In this document: positions 48,725-58,191 of the stretch, piece by piece
Layout: each line of letters starts with the position of its first letter
Numbering within the stretch: position 1 is the first letter of the stretch
Notes under the pieces: generated by a model
Databases searched by the model: none
What the model saw: only the letters and a program-made list of their open reading frames with translations
Told to the model about the DNA's origin: nothing
NCBI GenBank assembly: GCA_026004655.1
Contig: BPJO01000009.1
Coordinates: 83,225-147,224 of the forward strand
Length of the DNA: 64,000 nucleotides
Reading direction: 5' to 3'
Origin: Phycisphaerae bacterium
GTDB taxonomy: Bacteria > Planctomycetota > Phycisphaerae > Tepidisphaerales > Tepidisphaeraceae
Position numbers and translations under genes: made by a program

Positions 48725-49009
48725 ATGACCCAGATCCACCCATTCGCAGGGGCCGTTGCCCAAACCCCCCAAGCTGCCCGGTTGGCCCAGGTGGATCGGG
48801 ACCAGCAAATCCGAAAAACCCTCGAAAAGCAACGCGCAACCGGTCTAACCGATCAGCACCCCGATGAATACGTCCAAAACGCCGACAGTGTTCAACCCGT
48901 CGGGAATGAAACCTCAGACCGTCAGAAGTCCAACCCCCGTAAAAAACCACCATCTAAGTTCGATCCGGATTCTCCCGAAGATCCTCCCCGTCTGGACGTT
49001 CGGGCCTGA
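48725..49009 (+). CDS. Conserved planctomycete hypothetical protein
   Basis: A 94-residue hydrophilic protein: an N-terminal helix (AGAVAQTPQAARLAQVDRDQ, then QIRKTLEKQ), a segment HPDEYVQNADSVQPV and a Lys/Pro-rich tail ending in DVRA. It resembles a short protein family I recall from planctomycetes; the function is unknown. It is convergent with the methyltransferase gene at 49024, only 14 bases apart. Confidence 0.55.
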   Translation: MTQIHPFAGAVAQTPQAARLAQVDRDQQIRKTLEKQRATGLTDQHPDEYVQNADSVQPVGNETSDRQKSNPRKKPPSKFDPDSPEDPPRLDVRA

Positions 49010-49023
49010 AAACCGTTGCTGAA

Positions 49024-49821
49024 TTACGGTTGTCCTGACACGGTGGAACACAGGTGATACAAAAAGATTCCGGTAGCGACCACCACATTCAGAGAATCCG
49101 TCCCTAGTTGCATGGGGATTGTTATTCGCTGATCGCATCGCTGGATTAGTTTTGGTTCTAATCCGGGACCTTCGTTACCAATCAACAAGGCAAACCGAGG
49201 CATCTTTTTCACCTCGGTCAGGGGAGTCGATTGCGGGTCCAGGACGGTGGCCAGTAGGGGGATCTGGTGGTGTTGGAGACGGTTCAATTCATTATCAAGA
49301 TCGGTCGAGGTGACAAGTTGGACAGAAAAGAGGCTACCCATCGAGGTACGGACGGTCTGACGGGTGAAAGGGTCTCTGCAGCGTTCACCTAGGAGGATGG
49401 TCTGAACTCCGAACGCAGCCGAAACCCGGATCAACGCGCCGAGATTGGCCGGATTGGTGATTTCAGGCAAAACCACAATAGGTTGATGCATCGACCGGTC
49501 GGGCACACAACGAACCGGTTCCGGACGCAACCCCAACCCGATGACCCCTGAATGAAATGCAAAACCCACGATATCCTGAACGATTTTGAGAGGGGCAACG
49601 ATCAGCTGCGTCTGCGGTTGAAGATAGGGTCGAACATGGTCGATCCTTGATTCGGCGCACAATACCCGTGGGCAGGCATATCGACTGGTCAAAAGTCGAA
49701 TGGTGACCTTTTCCCCCTCTGCCAGGAAATAATCGTCCGATTCTCGTCGATCCGGTCGGGTCAACTGACAAAACGGTTTGACCAGCGGATCCGATAAATC
49801 CTGAAGTCGAGTGACGTTCAT
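49024..49821 (-). CDS. TrmH/SpoU-family RNA 2'-O-methyltransferase
   Basis: A 265-residue SPOUT methyltransferase. The three knot motifs are visible: PEITNPANLGALIRVSAAFG, LLIGNEGPGL and ITIPMQLGTDSLNVVVA. An N-terminal substrate-binding domain precedes them (YFLAEGEKVTIRLL). Targets are rRNA or tRNA ribose positions and cannot be told from sequence. The start MNVTRLQD at 49821 is preferred over the longer frame. It follows purD on the same strand after a 49-base gap. Confidence 0.87.
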   Translation of the reverse strand: MNVTRLQDLSDPLVKPFCQLTRPDRRESDDYFLAEGEKVTIRLLTSRYACPRVLCAESRIDHVRPYLQPQTQLIVAPLKIVQDIVGFAFHSGVIGLGLRPEPVRCVPDRSMHQPIVVLPEITNPANLGALIRVSAAFGVQTILLGERCRDPFTRQTVRTSMGSLFSVQLVTSTDLDNELNRLQHHQIPLLATVLDPQSTPLTEVKKMPRFALLIGNEGPGLEPKLIQRCDQRITIPMQLGTDSLNVVVATGIFLYHLCSTVSGQP

Positions 49822-49870
49822 ATCCGGATCATCCCCGGTTCTTCGAGTCTCATACACCAACGCGGTCCGG

Positions 49871-51145
49871 TTACAGGTTTTTCAGCGCGCGATGACCGAT
49901 ATCCCGACGGTAATGCATCCCGTCAAAATGGATGAGAGACATGGCTTGGTAACATCGTTGCTGGGCATCACGCAGGGTGTCACCCAAGGCAGTCACAGCC
50001 AACACGCGTCCCCCAGCGGTAACGAGTTGTCCGTCTTTCAGTTCCGTTCCTGAATGAAAGACTTTGACATTCGGCATCTGATCCGCCTGTTCGATTCCCG
50101 TGATCACGTCCCCCACTCGGTTTTTCCCAGGATATCCTTTGCTCGAAGCCACCACGCACATGGCAGGACGAGGATCCCATTCCAGCGTGATCTGGTCCAG
50201 CTTGCCTTCCACCACAGCCAGCATGACGTCGAGCAAATCACTTTTCAGTCGCATCATCAGGGGTTGGGTTTCAGGATCGCCAAAACGACAATTAAACTCC
50301 AGTACTTTGGGTCCCGATGCGGTCAACATCAATCCCGCATACAGAACCCCTTTGTATTCGATCCCGTCACGGACCAGACCGTCCAGGATGGGAACAAAGA
50401 CTTCACGCTCAATTTGCGAAAGGATCTGGGGGGTTACGATCGGGGTTGGGGAATAAGCCCCCATCCCGCCGGTCATCGGACCGGTGTCCCCTTCGTCGAT
50501 GGTTTTATGGTCCTGACTGGTTTCCATTAAATAGATGTTCCTCCGGTCGATGAAGGCCAAGATGGAGCATTCCGGACCGGTCAGGAACTCCTCGATGACC
50601 ACCTTGGCGCCTGCATCTCCGAAAACACGTTGTCGCATCGTCTGGTCGATGGCTTGGAGGGCATCACTTTCCCGGTAACAGAGGGTTACGCCTTTGCCTT
50701 TGGCTAGTCCGGTGGCTTTGATGACGATCGGAGTACCCCGATGACGCACATATTCCTCCGCAGCCTGGGGATCGGAAAACATTCTGGCGTCGGCAGTGGG
50801 GACTGCTTGTTGACGCATCAGATCTTTGGAAAACCATTTGTCGCTTTCGAGTCTGGCAGCGGCCTGGTTCGGACCAAAAACCCGAAACCCGGCCTTTTGT
50901 AGACGATCCGTTAACCCCAGCGCCAGAGGATCTTCCGGACCTATTACGACCAGTCCTGCCTGAATCTCCCGGGCCGTCCGTTCGATTTTGTCAAAATCTG
51001 TCACCCCGATCGGTCTGCAATCGGCGTACTGACCAATCCCCGGTGAACCCGGCAAAGCCACAATTTTTTGCACTTTCGGGGATTGAGACAGTTTCCAAGC
51101 CAACGCGTGTTCTCTCCCACCCGATCCGATTAACAGAATGTTCAT
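49871..51145 (-). CDS. purD: Phosphoribosylamine-glycine ligase (GAR synthetase)
   Basis: A 424-residue ATP-grasp enzyme of purine synthesis. Motifs include ILLIGSGGREHALAWKL at the N-terminus, GPEDPLALGL, IKATGLAKGKGVTLC, EEFLTGPECSILAF, DHKTIDEGDTGPMTGGMGAY and LEFNCRFGDPETQPLM. The start at 51145 gives the usual N-terminus. It diverges from the thioredoxin gene at 51287. Confidence 0.96.
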   Translation of the reverse strand: MNILLIGSGGREHALAWKLSQSPKVQKIVALPGSPGIGQYADCRPIGVTDFDKIERTAREIQAGLVVIGPEDPLALGLTDRLQKAGFRVFGPNQAAARLESDKWFSKDLMRQQAVPTADARMFSDPQAAEEYVRHRGTPIVIKATGLAKGKGVTLCYRESDALQAIDQTMRQRVFGDAGAKVVIEEFLTGPECSILAFIDRRNIYLMETSQDHKTIDEGDTGPMTGGMGAYSPTPIVTPQILSQIEREVFVPILDGLVRDGIEYKGVLYAGLMLTASGPKVLEFNCRFGDPETQPLMMRLKSDLLDVMLAVVEGKLDQITLEWDPRPAMCVVASSKGYPGKNRVGDVITGIEQADQMPNVKVFHSGTELKDGQLVTAGGRVLAVTALGDTLRDAQQRCYQAMSLIHFDGMHYRRDIGHRALKNL

Positions 51146-51249
51146 AATTTCAACACTCCAACAATAATAGGGGTATCGCACCAAGTCTGAAGAATCAAAC
51201 CCGAATCCACGGTTCCGGATTTTTCACAACTAAAATAGACTTTCTCGCG

Positions 51250-51255
51250 TATAAT
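51250..51255 (+). promoter_or_regulatory. -10 element for the thioredoxin-like gene
   Basis: A perfect TATAAT lies 31 bases before the ATG at 51287. The -35 box is not clear. Confidence 0.4.
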
Positions 51256-51286
51256 GTCGAAAGTCCTTAGTCGGAAAAGAGGAAAC

Positions 51287-51811
51287 ATGCGGAATATCAA
51301 AATTTACGGATTGGGATTTGCCTTTGTCATTTTGATGGTATTAGTTGCCTCATCACGCGCAGGGGTTGAAGATTTAAAAGGCAAAGTGGCTCCGGATTTT
51401 GAGTTGACTACTCTGGACGGCAAAACCGTGAAACTGTCGGATCAAAAGGGCAAAGTGGTGCTCCTCGATTTCTGGGCGACTTGGTGTCCACCTTGTGTGG
51501 CGGCTTTGCCTCATGTGCAAAAATTGGCTGCCGATCAGGAACTGGCCGAAAAAGGATTGGTGGTCTGGGCGGTCAATGCCGGGGAACAAAAAGCCAGGAT
51601 AGAGTCATTCGTGAAGAAAAACAATTACACCTTCACGGTTCCCGTCGATAGCCACACCACCACGCTCAAGGCTTATGGGATTGAGGGCATTCCGACCCAG
51701 ATCGTCGTCGGCAGGGATGGGACGATCGTCCATGTGGGTGTCGGTTTTTCCGGTGAAGAGGGAAACAAGAAGCTGGACGAGGTCATCAAGTCTGCCCTGG
51801 CACAAAAGTAG
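51287..51811 (+). CDS. TlpA/ResA-like exported thioredoxin
   Basis: A 174-residue thiol-disulfide protein. An N-terminal hydrophobic segment (IYGLGFAFVILMVLVASSRA) exports or anchors it. The AhpC/TSA-redoxin domain has PDFELTTLDGKTV, LLDFWATWCPPCVAALP with the CPPC active site, and the cis-proline in GIEGIPTQIVV. It probably reduces periplasmic disulfides, for example for cytochrome c or oxidative repair. AGAGGA stands 4 bases before the ATG. It is followed by a bidirectional terminator. Confidence 0.88.
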   Translation: MRNIKIYGLGFAFVILMVLVASSRAGVEDLKGKVAPDFELTTLDGKTVKLSDQKGKVVLLDFWATWCPPCVAALPHVQKLAADQELAEKGLVVWAVNAGEQKARIESFVKKNNYTFTVPVDSHTTTLKAYGIEGIPTQIVVGRDGTIVHVGVGFSGEEGNKKLDEVIKSALAQK

Positions 51812-51838
51812 GTTGTGAATACACATTACTCCCTGTTT

Positions 51839-51872
51839 ACCCCTGTCGCGGATAACGACAGGGGTATTTTTA
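51839..51872. terminator. Bidirectional terminator
   Basis: The perfect 10-bp stem ACCCCTGTCG / CGACAGGGGT is followed by ATTTTTATT on the plus strand, between the convergent genes ending at 51811 and 51885. Confidence 0.85.
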
Positions 51873-51884
51873 TTACACACAAAA

Positions 51885-52889
51885 TCAGGCAGGTACTTTC
51901 ATGAGTCGTGCGCCTTGTTGGGCACAACTGACCCGATCGCGTCCTGCTTCTTTGGCTTTATACAAGGCGGTGTCGGCACTGGCCATCAGCTCATCGGCAG
52001 AAGCGCTTCGACAGGTTGAAAGGGAAGCAATACCGATTGACATCGACACCCCTAGAGGGCGTTTGAGCATTTGTGCGGTGACCGTTTTGAACTCCTGACG
52101 GATTCGTTCAACGACCCGTTCGGCTTCGGCGGCGCTGGCGTGAGGAAGCAGAAGGACAAACTCGTCTCCGCCGTACCGGGCTGCGACATCTCCACGACGC
52201 AGATTCGACTGGATGATCTTGCTACCTAAGACCAGCAACTGATCTCCGAACGCGTGCCCGAAGGTGTCATTCAGTTGTTTGTATCCGTCAAGGTCGATCA
52301 TGACCGCAGATAGGTCATGACCATACCTCTGGGATTCGGCAAACAATTGTTCCAGTACCTTGCTGTAATGCCTTCGGTTGTAAAGACCGGTCAACGGGTC
52401 GGTGGCAGCCATCTGCTCCATGCGTTTTAGCGAATCCTCCAACTGTTGATTAGTTGCCTGAACCTCGGCTAAGGCTTTTTCCAGATTTTCGCGAAGAACC
52501 TCGTTCTCCAGCCGGAGCTTGGCCACGGTGAGATTCTTTTCGATCACCAGTGGAATGGTGAACATGTAATCGCCTACCTTAACCACATAGTCGGTGGCCC
52601 CTTTTCGGATCGCTTCAGCAGCCATCTCTCCGGAGTTTTCACCCGTGACCATGATGACAGGTTTGTTGCAGTGCGACGTGATTTCCGTCAGTAGCTCCAT
52701 GCCCGTGGCATCCGGGAGGTTGAAATCCATCAGAATCAGATCAAAGTCCGATAACCGGTGTCGCAAGGCCTCGGTCCGGCTGCCTGCACAGATCACCGTG
52801 TTCTTTCCGAAATGGTCTTCAATAATTTCTCGAACCAGTTCACGCTGGTCCGCATCATCTTCGATCATGAGTAGTTTCAGTGGCTGCAC
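51885..52889 (-). CDS. Response regulator with GGDEF domain (diguanylate cyclase)
   Basis: A 334-residue protein: receiver domain (LLMIEDDADQ, phosphoacceptor LILMDFNLPD, VMVTGENS), a coiled-coil linker (about residues 125-165), then a GGDEF domain (TDPLTGLYNRRHY, MIDLDGYKQLNDTFGH, RYGGDEFVLLLP). The active-site GGDEF is intact, so it should make cyclic di-GMP when phosphorylated. I place the start at the GTG at 52889, which has AGGGA upstream; the longer frame begins with TTG at 52937. It is the last gene of a kinase-receiver-GGDEF set. Confidence 0.88.
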   Translation of the reverse strand: MQPLKLLMIEDDADQRELVREIIEDHFGKNTVICAGSRTEALRHRLSDFDLILMDFNLPDATGMELLTEITSHCNKPVIMVTGENSGEMAAEAIRKGATDYVVKVGDYMFTIPLVIEKNLTVAKLRLENEVLRENLEKALAEVQATNQQLEDSLKRMEQMAATDPLTGLYNRRHYSKVLEQLFAESQRYGHDLSAVMIDLDGYKQLNDTFGHAFGDQLLVLGSKIIQSNLRRGDVAARYGGDEFVLLLPHASAAEAERVVERIRQEFKTVTAQMLKRPLGVSMSIGIASLSTCRSASADELMASADTALYKAKEAGRDRVSCAQQGARLMKVPA

Positions 52890-52970
52890 GATGAAGTCCC
52901 TGACCAATGAGTTACAATTCAAACCAAGATTAGACAAAAAAACTCGAACTCCCGAACGCCTTTCTCAGTT

Positions 52971-53438
52971 CTAACGACGACACACTTCCTGGGGCAGACG
53001 ATGCTCGGGATACTGATGAATGCTTAGCCAATAGTTCGTGCTGGCCAGAACGGTTTTGAGAAACTGCTCCGCGTTGGCCGGTTTGAGCGTATAGCTGTTT
53101 GCGCCCAGGGATGCGGCCTTGCGCATCTGTTGTTCGTCGCTGACGCCGCTCATTATGACCACAGGAATGTGACGAAGTTTTGCATCCCTTTTGATCCTTT
53201 CCAGTGTTTCCAGACCGTTCAGATAGGGCATTTCAATGTCCAGATAAATCAGTCCCGGAAGTCGGTCCGGGTTATCCCGGTTGGCGGTCAAAAGATCGAC
53301 GGCTTGCTGACCGTTTTCGGCTTCGGCCACTTCATTGGTCACTTTGCATTCACTGATGGCATCCCGGATCAGCATGCGACAATCCGGATCATCATCCACC
53401 AGAAGGATTGAAATCGGTTTGCTGTTCTGTTCAAGCAT
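52971..53438 (-). CDS. Single-domain response regulator (Rcp1-like)
   Basis: A 155-residue stand-alone receiver of the Rcp1/CheY type: acidic VDDDPDCRM, phosphoacceptor LIYLDIEMPYLNG, VVIMSGVSD and the lysine in YTLKPANAEQF. It has no output domain, so it probably relays phosphate from the adjacent kinase to the GGDEF regulator or a partner. Confidence 0.9.
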   Translation of the reverse strand: MLEQNSKPISILLVDDDPDCRMLIRDAISECKVTNEVAEAENGQQAVDLLTANRDNPDRLPGLIYLDIEMPYLNGLETLERIKRDAKLRHIPVVIMSGVSDEQQMRKAASLGANSYTLKPANAEQFLKTVLASTNYWLSIHQYPEHRLPQEVCRR

Positions 53439-53504
53439 GACTTTGACTCCCGATTACTTCGTTTGTTCTAAAGATTGCGGTTCGCTGACATAAGCGTTTT
53501 CCTC

Positions 53505-55178
53505 CTAAGCAGCCATCCCGTGGGTGTCTTGGGTTGAGATCACAGACGACGGTGACTTTCCGGTAGCAGGAACGTATTGTCCGTTGATCGTAAATCGGAA
53601 GGTACTTCCCTTTCCGGGATCGCTTTCAACCCAGATCCTTCCCGAATAGGTCTCGATAATGCTTTTAACACTCGCCAGCCCCACGCCTTTGCCCGAAACG
53701 TTCTGGGACGCGGTATTTTTCCCTCTCCGGAAGACAAAGAACACCTTTCCAAGATCGTCCGCATCGATCCCCAGTCCGGTGTCCCGGACGTAAAACTCCG
53801 CTTCACTCAGACGGATCTGGCAACCGATGTGTATTTCGCGAACTTCTCCTTCTCCCATGTACTTGATGGCGTTGTCGATCAGATTCTGGAACACCTGTCG
53901 AATGCGGGCACGCTCGCAATGCAACGCAGGTAGCGCCGTGTCCAGAATCAAATGGATCTGACGTGTTTTCAGGTCATTTTCGAATAGGCCTCGCAGGTCC
54001 CACATCATTTCTTCGAGGTTCACCGTCTCCATGGCTTGTCGTCGGGTTTTGATCCGCGACAGTTCGAGCAGTTCATTGATCAGATCGGTTTCGATTTCCA
54101 CATTCTTTTTGATCCGTTCGAGTCGGTGAATCGAATCCTCATCCAGTTGATCTCTTCTCTTCATCAGCAGCATGGTTACCATTCCACTGATGTTTCGGAG
54201 TGGGGCATTGAGGTCATGGGAGACCGCACGCAGAAAATCTTCTTTCTCGGCGATTTCAGCCATGAGCCGCTTGTTGGCAGCTTCCAACTGAGCAGTACGT
54301 TGTTCGATTCGTGACTCCAGATCACGGTTTGCGTCTGCCAGTTCCTGGTTGGCCTTTTTGAGTGCCTGTTGTTGTTGACGAACCGTTCTAGTCATGTCAT
54401 TGAACTTTTTCGCCAGTTCACCAATTATGTCCGGACGGTCCGTTTCGACGCGGGCATTTAGGTCGCCAGCGGCGATGCGCCCGGTGGCATGAACCAGTTG
54501 ACGAATCGGCAGAAAAATCCGTCGTACCAAAAGCCAGGCAACAGGGATCGAGGTGATGACCAGTACGACCCCCCATTTGACGGCTGTCAATGCGATGCTA
54601 CGAGACTGCTGATCCAGTTGCTCTGCAGAAATATCCACTTGCACGAATCCAACAATCTTCTGGTCAAAGACAGAGAATACGGGACTGGCTGTACTGATAA
54701 CATCCAACGAGTCCTTTTTCATCCAAAGGACTTGTCCCAACGAAGTGGTGTTTCGGGGATTGAACGGTTTGGGGGGATTTAGATTCCGTGTACACCAAGC
54801 GATCGGTGTGCCGGATATGTCGTAAAAGACGACTTCCGTGATCTTGCCGCTGGACCGGATCAGTTCTGCTGCCACGTTCGAAAGTTGCTGAAGTTCTCCG
54901 GATATCAATGGATCCGATCCCAAAGCCGCCAGTGTCAGGGAAACTTGACGAACCTGGGCTTTGAGTTCACCGGACATCCGGTCCTGGGTATCTTTCAGCG
55001 AAAGAATCGCAAACCCCCCCAAAGTCAGTGTGATCATGCACAAAAAAGTGATGACGATTTTGGCTTGCAAACCCAGCCTTTGGGATAGACGACGGTACCA
55101 TCGTTTGCGTCGATACACGCGATCCAAGGCCGAGACATTGTCCGGTTCGGGGTGGAAGTTGTGTAACGATTCTGACAT
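53505..55178 (-). CDS. Membrane sensor histidine kinase with HAMP domain
   Basis: A 557-residue kinase. One TM segment (VITFLCMITLTLGGFAIL) is followed by a periplasmic sensor domain (about residues 65-195), a second TM (VVLVITSIPVAWLLV), HAMP (RRIFLPIRQLV), a coiled coil (about residues 255-325), the H-box AVSHDLNAPLRNISGMV, and a catalytic ATPase domain with NLIDNAIKYMG, VRDTGLGID and GKGVGLASVKSII. It is first of the three signalling genes transcribed toward lower coordinates. The ligand is unknown. Confidence 0.9.
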   Translation of the reverse strand: MSESLHNFHPEPDNVSALDRVYRRKRWYRRLSQRLGLQAKIVITFLCMITLTLGGFAILSLKDTQDRMSGELKAQVRQVSLTLAALGSDPLISGELQQLSNVAAELIRSSGKITEVVFYDISGTPIAWCTRNLNPPKPFNPRNTTSLGQVLWMKKDSLDVISTASPVFSVFDQKIVGFVQVDISAEQLDQQSRSIALTAVKWGVVLVITSIPVAWLLVRRIFLPIRQLVHATGRIAAGDLNARVETDRPDIIGELAKKFNDMTRTVRQQQQALKKANQELADANRDLESRIEQRTAQLEAANKRLMAEIAEKEDFLRAVSHDLNAPLRNISGMVTMLLMKRRDQLDEDSIHRLERIKKNVEIETDLINELLELSRIKTRRQAMETVNLEEMMWDLRGLFENDLKTRQIHLILDTALPALHCERARIRQVFQNLIDNAIKYMGEGEVREIHIGCQIRLSEAEFYVRDTGLGIDADDLGKVFFVFRRGKNTASQNVSGKGVGLASVKSIIETYSGRIWVESDPGKGSTFRFTINGQYVPATGKSPSSVISTQDTHGMAA

Positions 55179-55303
55179 CGACAGCGATATATAAGTCCTT
55201 GTCTTGTTTCGACTCCCTTTCTAATCGAGTTAAGTAGTGCGCGCATAAAAACAGGAAGTTGGTCAAAAATTGACCGGACAGATCGTCCCATAAAGAAAGA
55301 TGC

Positions 55304-55325
55304 AAAGTCTTTCTTGAAAAGACTT
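55304..55325 (-). terminator. AT-rich hairpin terminator
   Basis: The stem AAAGTCTTT / AAAGACTTT with a 4-base loop lies at the stop of the lipoprotein gene, followed on the minus strand by a pyrimidine-rich stretch. Confidence 0.4.
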
Positions 55326-56530
55326 TAGGGCGTGGGGCGGGATCGAACCGTTACCGTCATGGGTCGATCGACCCGAAGCGGAAGACGCAAAAGCACTCGT
55401 CCGTCGCTGAGTCGTTCGGCCGAGTCGATCAGACGTCCTTCGACCGTGGTTGTCACCACACCGGGGGGTAGATCACTGATTTCAAAAAAAGGAGCGACGC
55501 AGGACGTCGTCCGGGGTCGAAGCGTGAATTGAATGCGAGCTCCCTTGGCCGAGAGCTGGTATGCCCCTAACACTTCATTATATCCATCATTATCCGAATC
55601 CCCCGGGGTATGCACCCGCAGCATGACCGTGGTTTCATCGGGTTGAACGATTGCGGGGGTCTGATGGGCAGCGGCTACGTCGGTCTCCAGAGAACCATGG
55701 ATGCGGATCTGACCGTCCTGAATGACCCGTCCATCCGAGTATAAAACCCACGTTCGTACCGGTTTGGCACTACGAAGAATGATCCGTGTGGAATTGTATT
55801 CCGATACGACCCATCCCGAATCAATCGCAGCCGGGGTGAGTGCTTTGATATTGAACCGTCCCGGTGCTTCAATTTGCGTGGTATAGCCCTGCTGGCGGAT
55901 CACCCAACCCATGATCGGATTGGAACGAGTATCCAAAAGGGTTCTTGTGTTATTGATCAAAACAACATTGTCAATCAACGTGGTCGCAAGCCCCCCTGAA
56001 GCGTCAAAGATCACCCGAAACTGAAACTGTTTGTCCTTGCTCGACTGGATCTCGGCAAGACGACGGGTCAGATCAATCCCTACAAAGGTCCATCGTCCTG
56101 CGGGAATAGTTTTGCGACTCTGTGCCAAAACGGTTTCACCGTCGAGCAGTTCTGTCTGAACACTGGTATCGATCTGTGGACGTGCGTAAGCACCCAAAAG
56201 TGTCCATTCCCCAGGAAAAGCGGTGGAGAACAAAACCGAATGAATACGAAAAGTGACAACAGAATGAGAAAATTGCAGCGAAAACTGTCCGGTTTGAGCC
56301 AGCGAACTTAAAGAGATCGGACCTTCAGATTCGGTAAAAACGAGATCCGACTCGTGCTCGAAGTCTAAAAGCGTGCGAACACGCTGACCCTCAAGAGAAG
56401 TATCCTGTTCTTGAAGTTGAAATAACAGGGGTTTCCGGTTGTCTTCCGGAAGGTTCCGCAAAGACTCCCTTGAAGTACAACCCAACATGACAACCAGGGT
56501 CATCAGAGGCAATACGTGTCGATAACTCAT
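55325..56530 (-). CDS. Planctomycete lipoprotein, hypothetical
   Basis: A 401-residue protein with signal peptide and lipobox MLGC. The body is beta-rich, with a concanavalin-like domain (about residues 60-190) and a segment VHTPGDSDNDGYNEVLGAYQ similar to Ca-binding/dockerin-like stretches found in planctomycete surface proteins. No catalytic motif is seen. It is a single-gene unit. Confidence 0.6.
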   Translation of the reverse strand: MSYRHVLPLMTLVVMLGCTSRESLRNLPEDNRKPLLFQLQEQDTSLEGQRVRTLLDFEHESDLVFTESEGPISLSSLAQTGQFSLQFSHSVVTFRIHSVLFSTAFPGEWTLLGAYARPQIDTSVQTELLDGETVLAQSRKTIPAGRWTFVGIDLTRRLAEIQSSKDKQFQFRVIFDASGGLATTLIDNVVLINNTRTLLDTRSNPIMGWVIRQQGYTTQIEAPGRFNIKALTPAAIDSGWVVSEYNSTRIILRSAKPVRTWVLYSDGRVIQDGQIRIHGSLETDVAAAHQTPAIVQPDETTVMLRVHTPGDSDNDGYNEVLGAYQLSAKGARIQFTLRPRTTSCVAPFFEISDLPPGVVTTTVEGRLIDSAERLSDGRVLLRLPLRVDRPMTVTVRSRPTP

Positions 56531-56804
56531 ATTCGATGTAATCGATCATACATCATTATCGTTATGGTATGAAAGAGAGGTCCGATCGGAATATCTCATA
56601 CGGCATCGGTTGATGGATTTATCGAAGAGAGTCGATCGACCGATTGGTCATGTTCTGGTCGTTCGGCTTACTCTAAAAATGACCTGGAAATCTCGGAAAG
56701 AACGGGGTTTTAAAATGAGCCATGCCTTGATGGTGGATCATGATAAGTACGTTGCACGGTTTGACAGAGAATCGCAAGCCGATATAGTAAGTTGCTCGAA
56801 TACG

Positions 56805-56877
56805 GGCTCGTAGCTCAGTTGGTTAGAGCGCGTCCCTGATAAGGACGAGGTCACAAGTTCGAATCTTGTCGGGCCCA
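56805..56877 (+). tRNA. tRNA-Ile (anticodon GAT)
   Basis: The acceptor arms GGGCTCG / CGGGCCC, the anticodon stem CGTCC / GGACG around loop CTGATAA and the T-arm with GTTCGAATC fold into a normal tRNA. CCA is not encoded. It is not next to an rRNA operon in this window. The gap 56531-56804 before it shows no supported gene. Confidence 0.93.
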
Positions 56878-57116
56878 TTCCCCTTTTCTTCGTTATAATT
56901 TTATATATACCCCCGCTGCACGGGCGTTTTCCCGGGTGGTTCTGGTTTTGAAGCGTCTTATCAACGCGTTGTTCTGAGATGGCTCATCATCAGAAGGTTT
57001 TTGCCGCTCAATAGTCGAATCTCAGGGCTGAGTTCACGAGTTTAAACGATTCTTATGTGGTATAAGGATGTACGGCTGGAGGAGATCTACTATTGGGTGC
57101 GGAAAAAATTGTTGAA

Positions 57117-57188
57117 AGCCGAAGATGGGAGTTGAACCCATAACCCCCGCTTTACGAAAGCGGTGCTCTGCCATTGAGCTACTTCGGC
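57117..57188 (-). tRNA. tRNA-Thr (anticodon CGT)
   Basis: On the minus strand the acceptor arms GCCGAAG / CTTCGGC, the D-arm GCTC and the anticodon stem CCGCT / AGCGG around loop TTCGTAA fold normally, with T-loop GTTCAAC. CCA is not encoded. Confidence 0.92.
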
Positions 57189-57301
57189 GAGACGCGTAAT
57201 TTATCGTCAGAGAGAGGCGATAGCAATACCAGGGATCCGTGCGTGACCGAGCTTGACACGATACAGGGTTCGATGTAATTTGCATTGCTCAAATGTGAGA
57301 C

Positions 57302-57375
<74 letters not shown>

Positions 57376-57383
57376 CTAACGAA

Positions 57384-57418
57384 ACGACCCTCTGCTGATG
57401 AAGCCGAGGGTCGTTTTT
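57384..57418 (+). terminator. Terminator of tRNA-Asp
   Basis: The stem ACGACCCTC / GAGGGTCGT followed by T5 begins 8 bases after the tRNA. Confidence 0.85.
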
Positions 57419-57435
57419 CATATACTTTCCATAAC

Positions 57436-58038
57436 ATGCAACACGATCGGGATAAGTGGCTGGATGTGGCGTTAAAAGAATGGCAGGGCGTCTGTCGGGC
57501 AATCGAGACAGGTCGACAGATCCTGTTGTTGCGCAAAGGGGGAATCCATGAAACTGAAGGCCGGTTCGAGGTCGAATACCGTGAGTTTTTACTTTTTCCG
57601 ACCTGGTTGCATCAGAATCCGAAATGGGTGAAGGAAGCGGACCGACATTTGTTTCAGCGCCGAGATCAGGAGCCGAATGAAATCGAAATCCGGTCGTTTG
57701 TCCGGGTGACGGACATTGTTCGAATTCGTACCCGCGCTCAAATGGACGTAATCGACGATACGCATATTTATCTGCCCCCACTGATTGACATGCGATTTAA
57801 CTACAAGCCTCACAACCCGTTGTACCTGCTGCTGGTCAGAGGGTATCGACTGACCGATCCGGTGAGGGTTGCCAACTTGCCTCATTACGCGGGGTGCAAA
57901 TCTTGGGTGCCTCTGGAGATAAAGATCCCGATCGGGTCGCCCGCAGCGGTCCTGTCGGATGACGATTTTGAAAGATCACGTCAGCGCCTGTTGGAAAAGG
58001 TAAGAGGAGTTCGAGTCGAAAACGATCCGATGACATAA
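57436..58038 (+). CDS. DUF1802 family protein
   Basis: A 200-residue protein matching DUF1802 (PF08819): ALKEWQGVCRAIETGRQILL, LRKGGIHE, FLLFPTWLHQ, then a C-terminal HWYPLE-like segment here read as YAGCKSWVPLE. The function is unknown. The ATG at 57436 is used because the longer frame to 57349 translates the tRNA-Asp T-arm and its terminator. No strong ribosome site is seen. Confidence 0.8.
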   Translation: MQHDRDKWLDVALKEWQGVCRAIETGRQILLLRKGGIHETEGRFEVEYREFLLFPTWLHQNPKWVKEADRHLFQRRDQEPNEIEIRSFVRVTDIVRIRTRAQMDVIDDTHIYLPPLIDMRFNYKPHNPLYLLLVRGYRLTDPVRVANLPHYAGCKSWVPLEIKIPIGSPAAVLSDDDFERSRQRLLEKVRGVRVENDPMT

Positions 58039-58191
58039 CGCTGTCAGGGTGTCCAAGACCCTGCGGTGGTGCGACAAATAGCGCAGCAAGTGGTAGGGGG
58101 TCTTTGATTCGAAGAAGAAAATCCATACACTTTTGGGTTGTGGGAACGTAAGATTTTTATTGAAGACGACCGCATTGGAAAGGACCCCGGT

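Noticed and set aside
56610..56813. 67-residue plus-strand frame before tRNA-Ile
   Set aside because: It overlaps the tRNA 5' end, has no ribosome site and no family resemblance.
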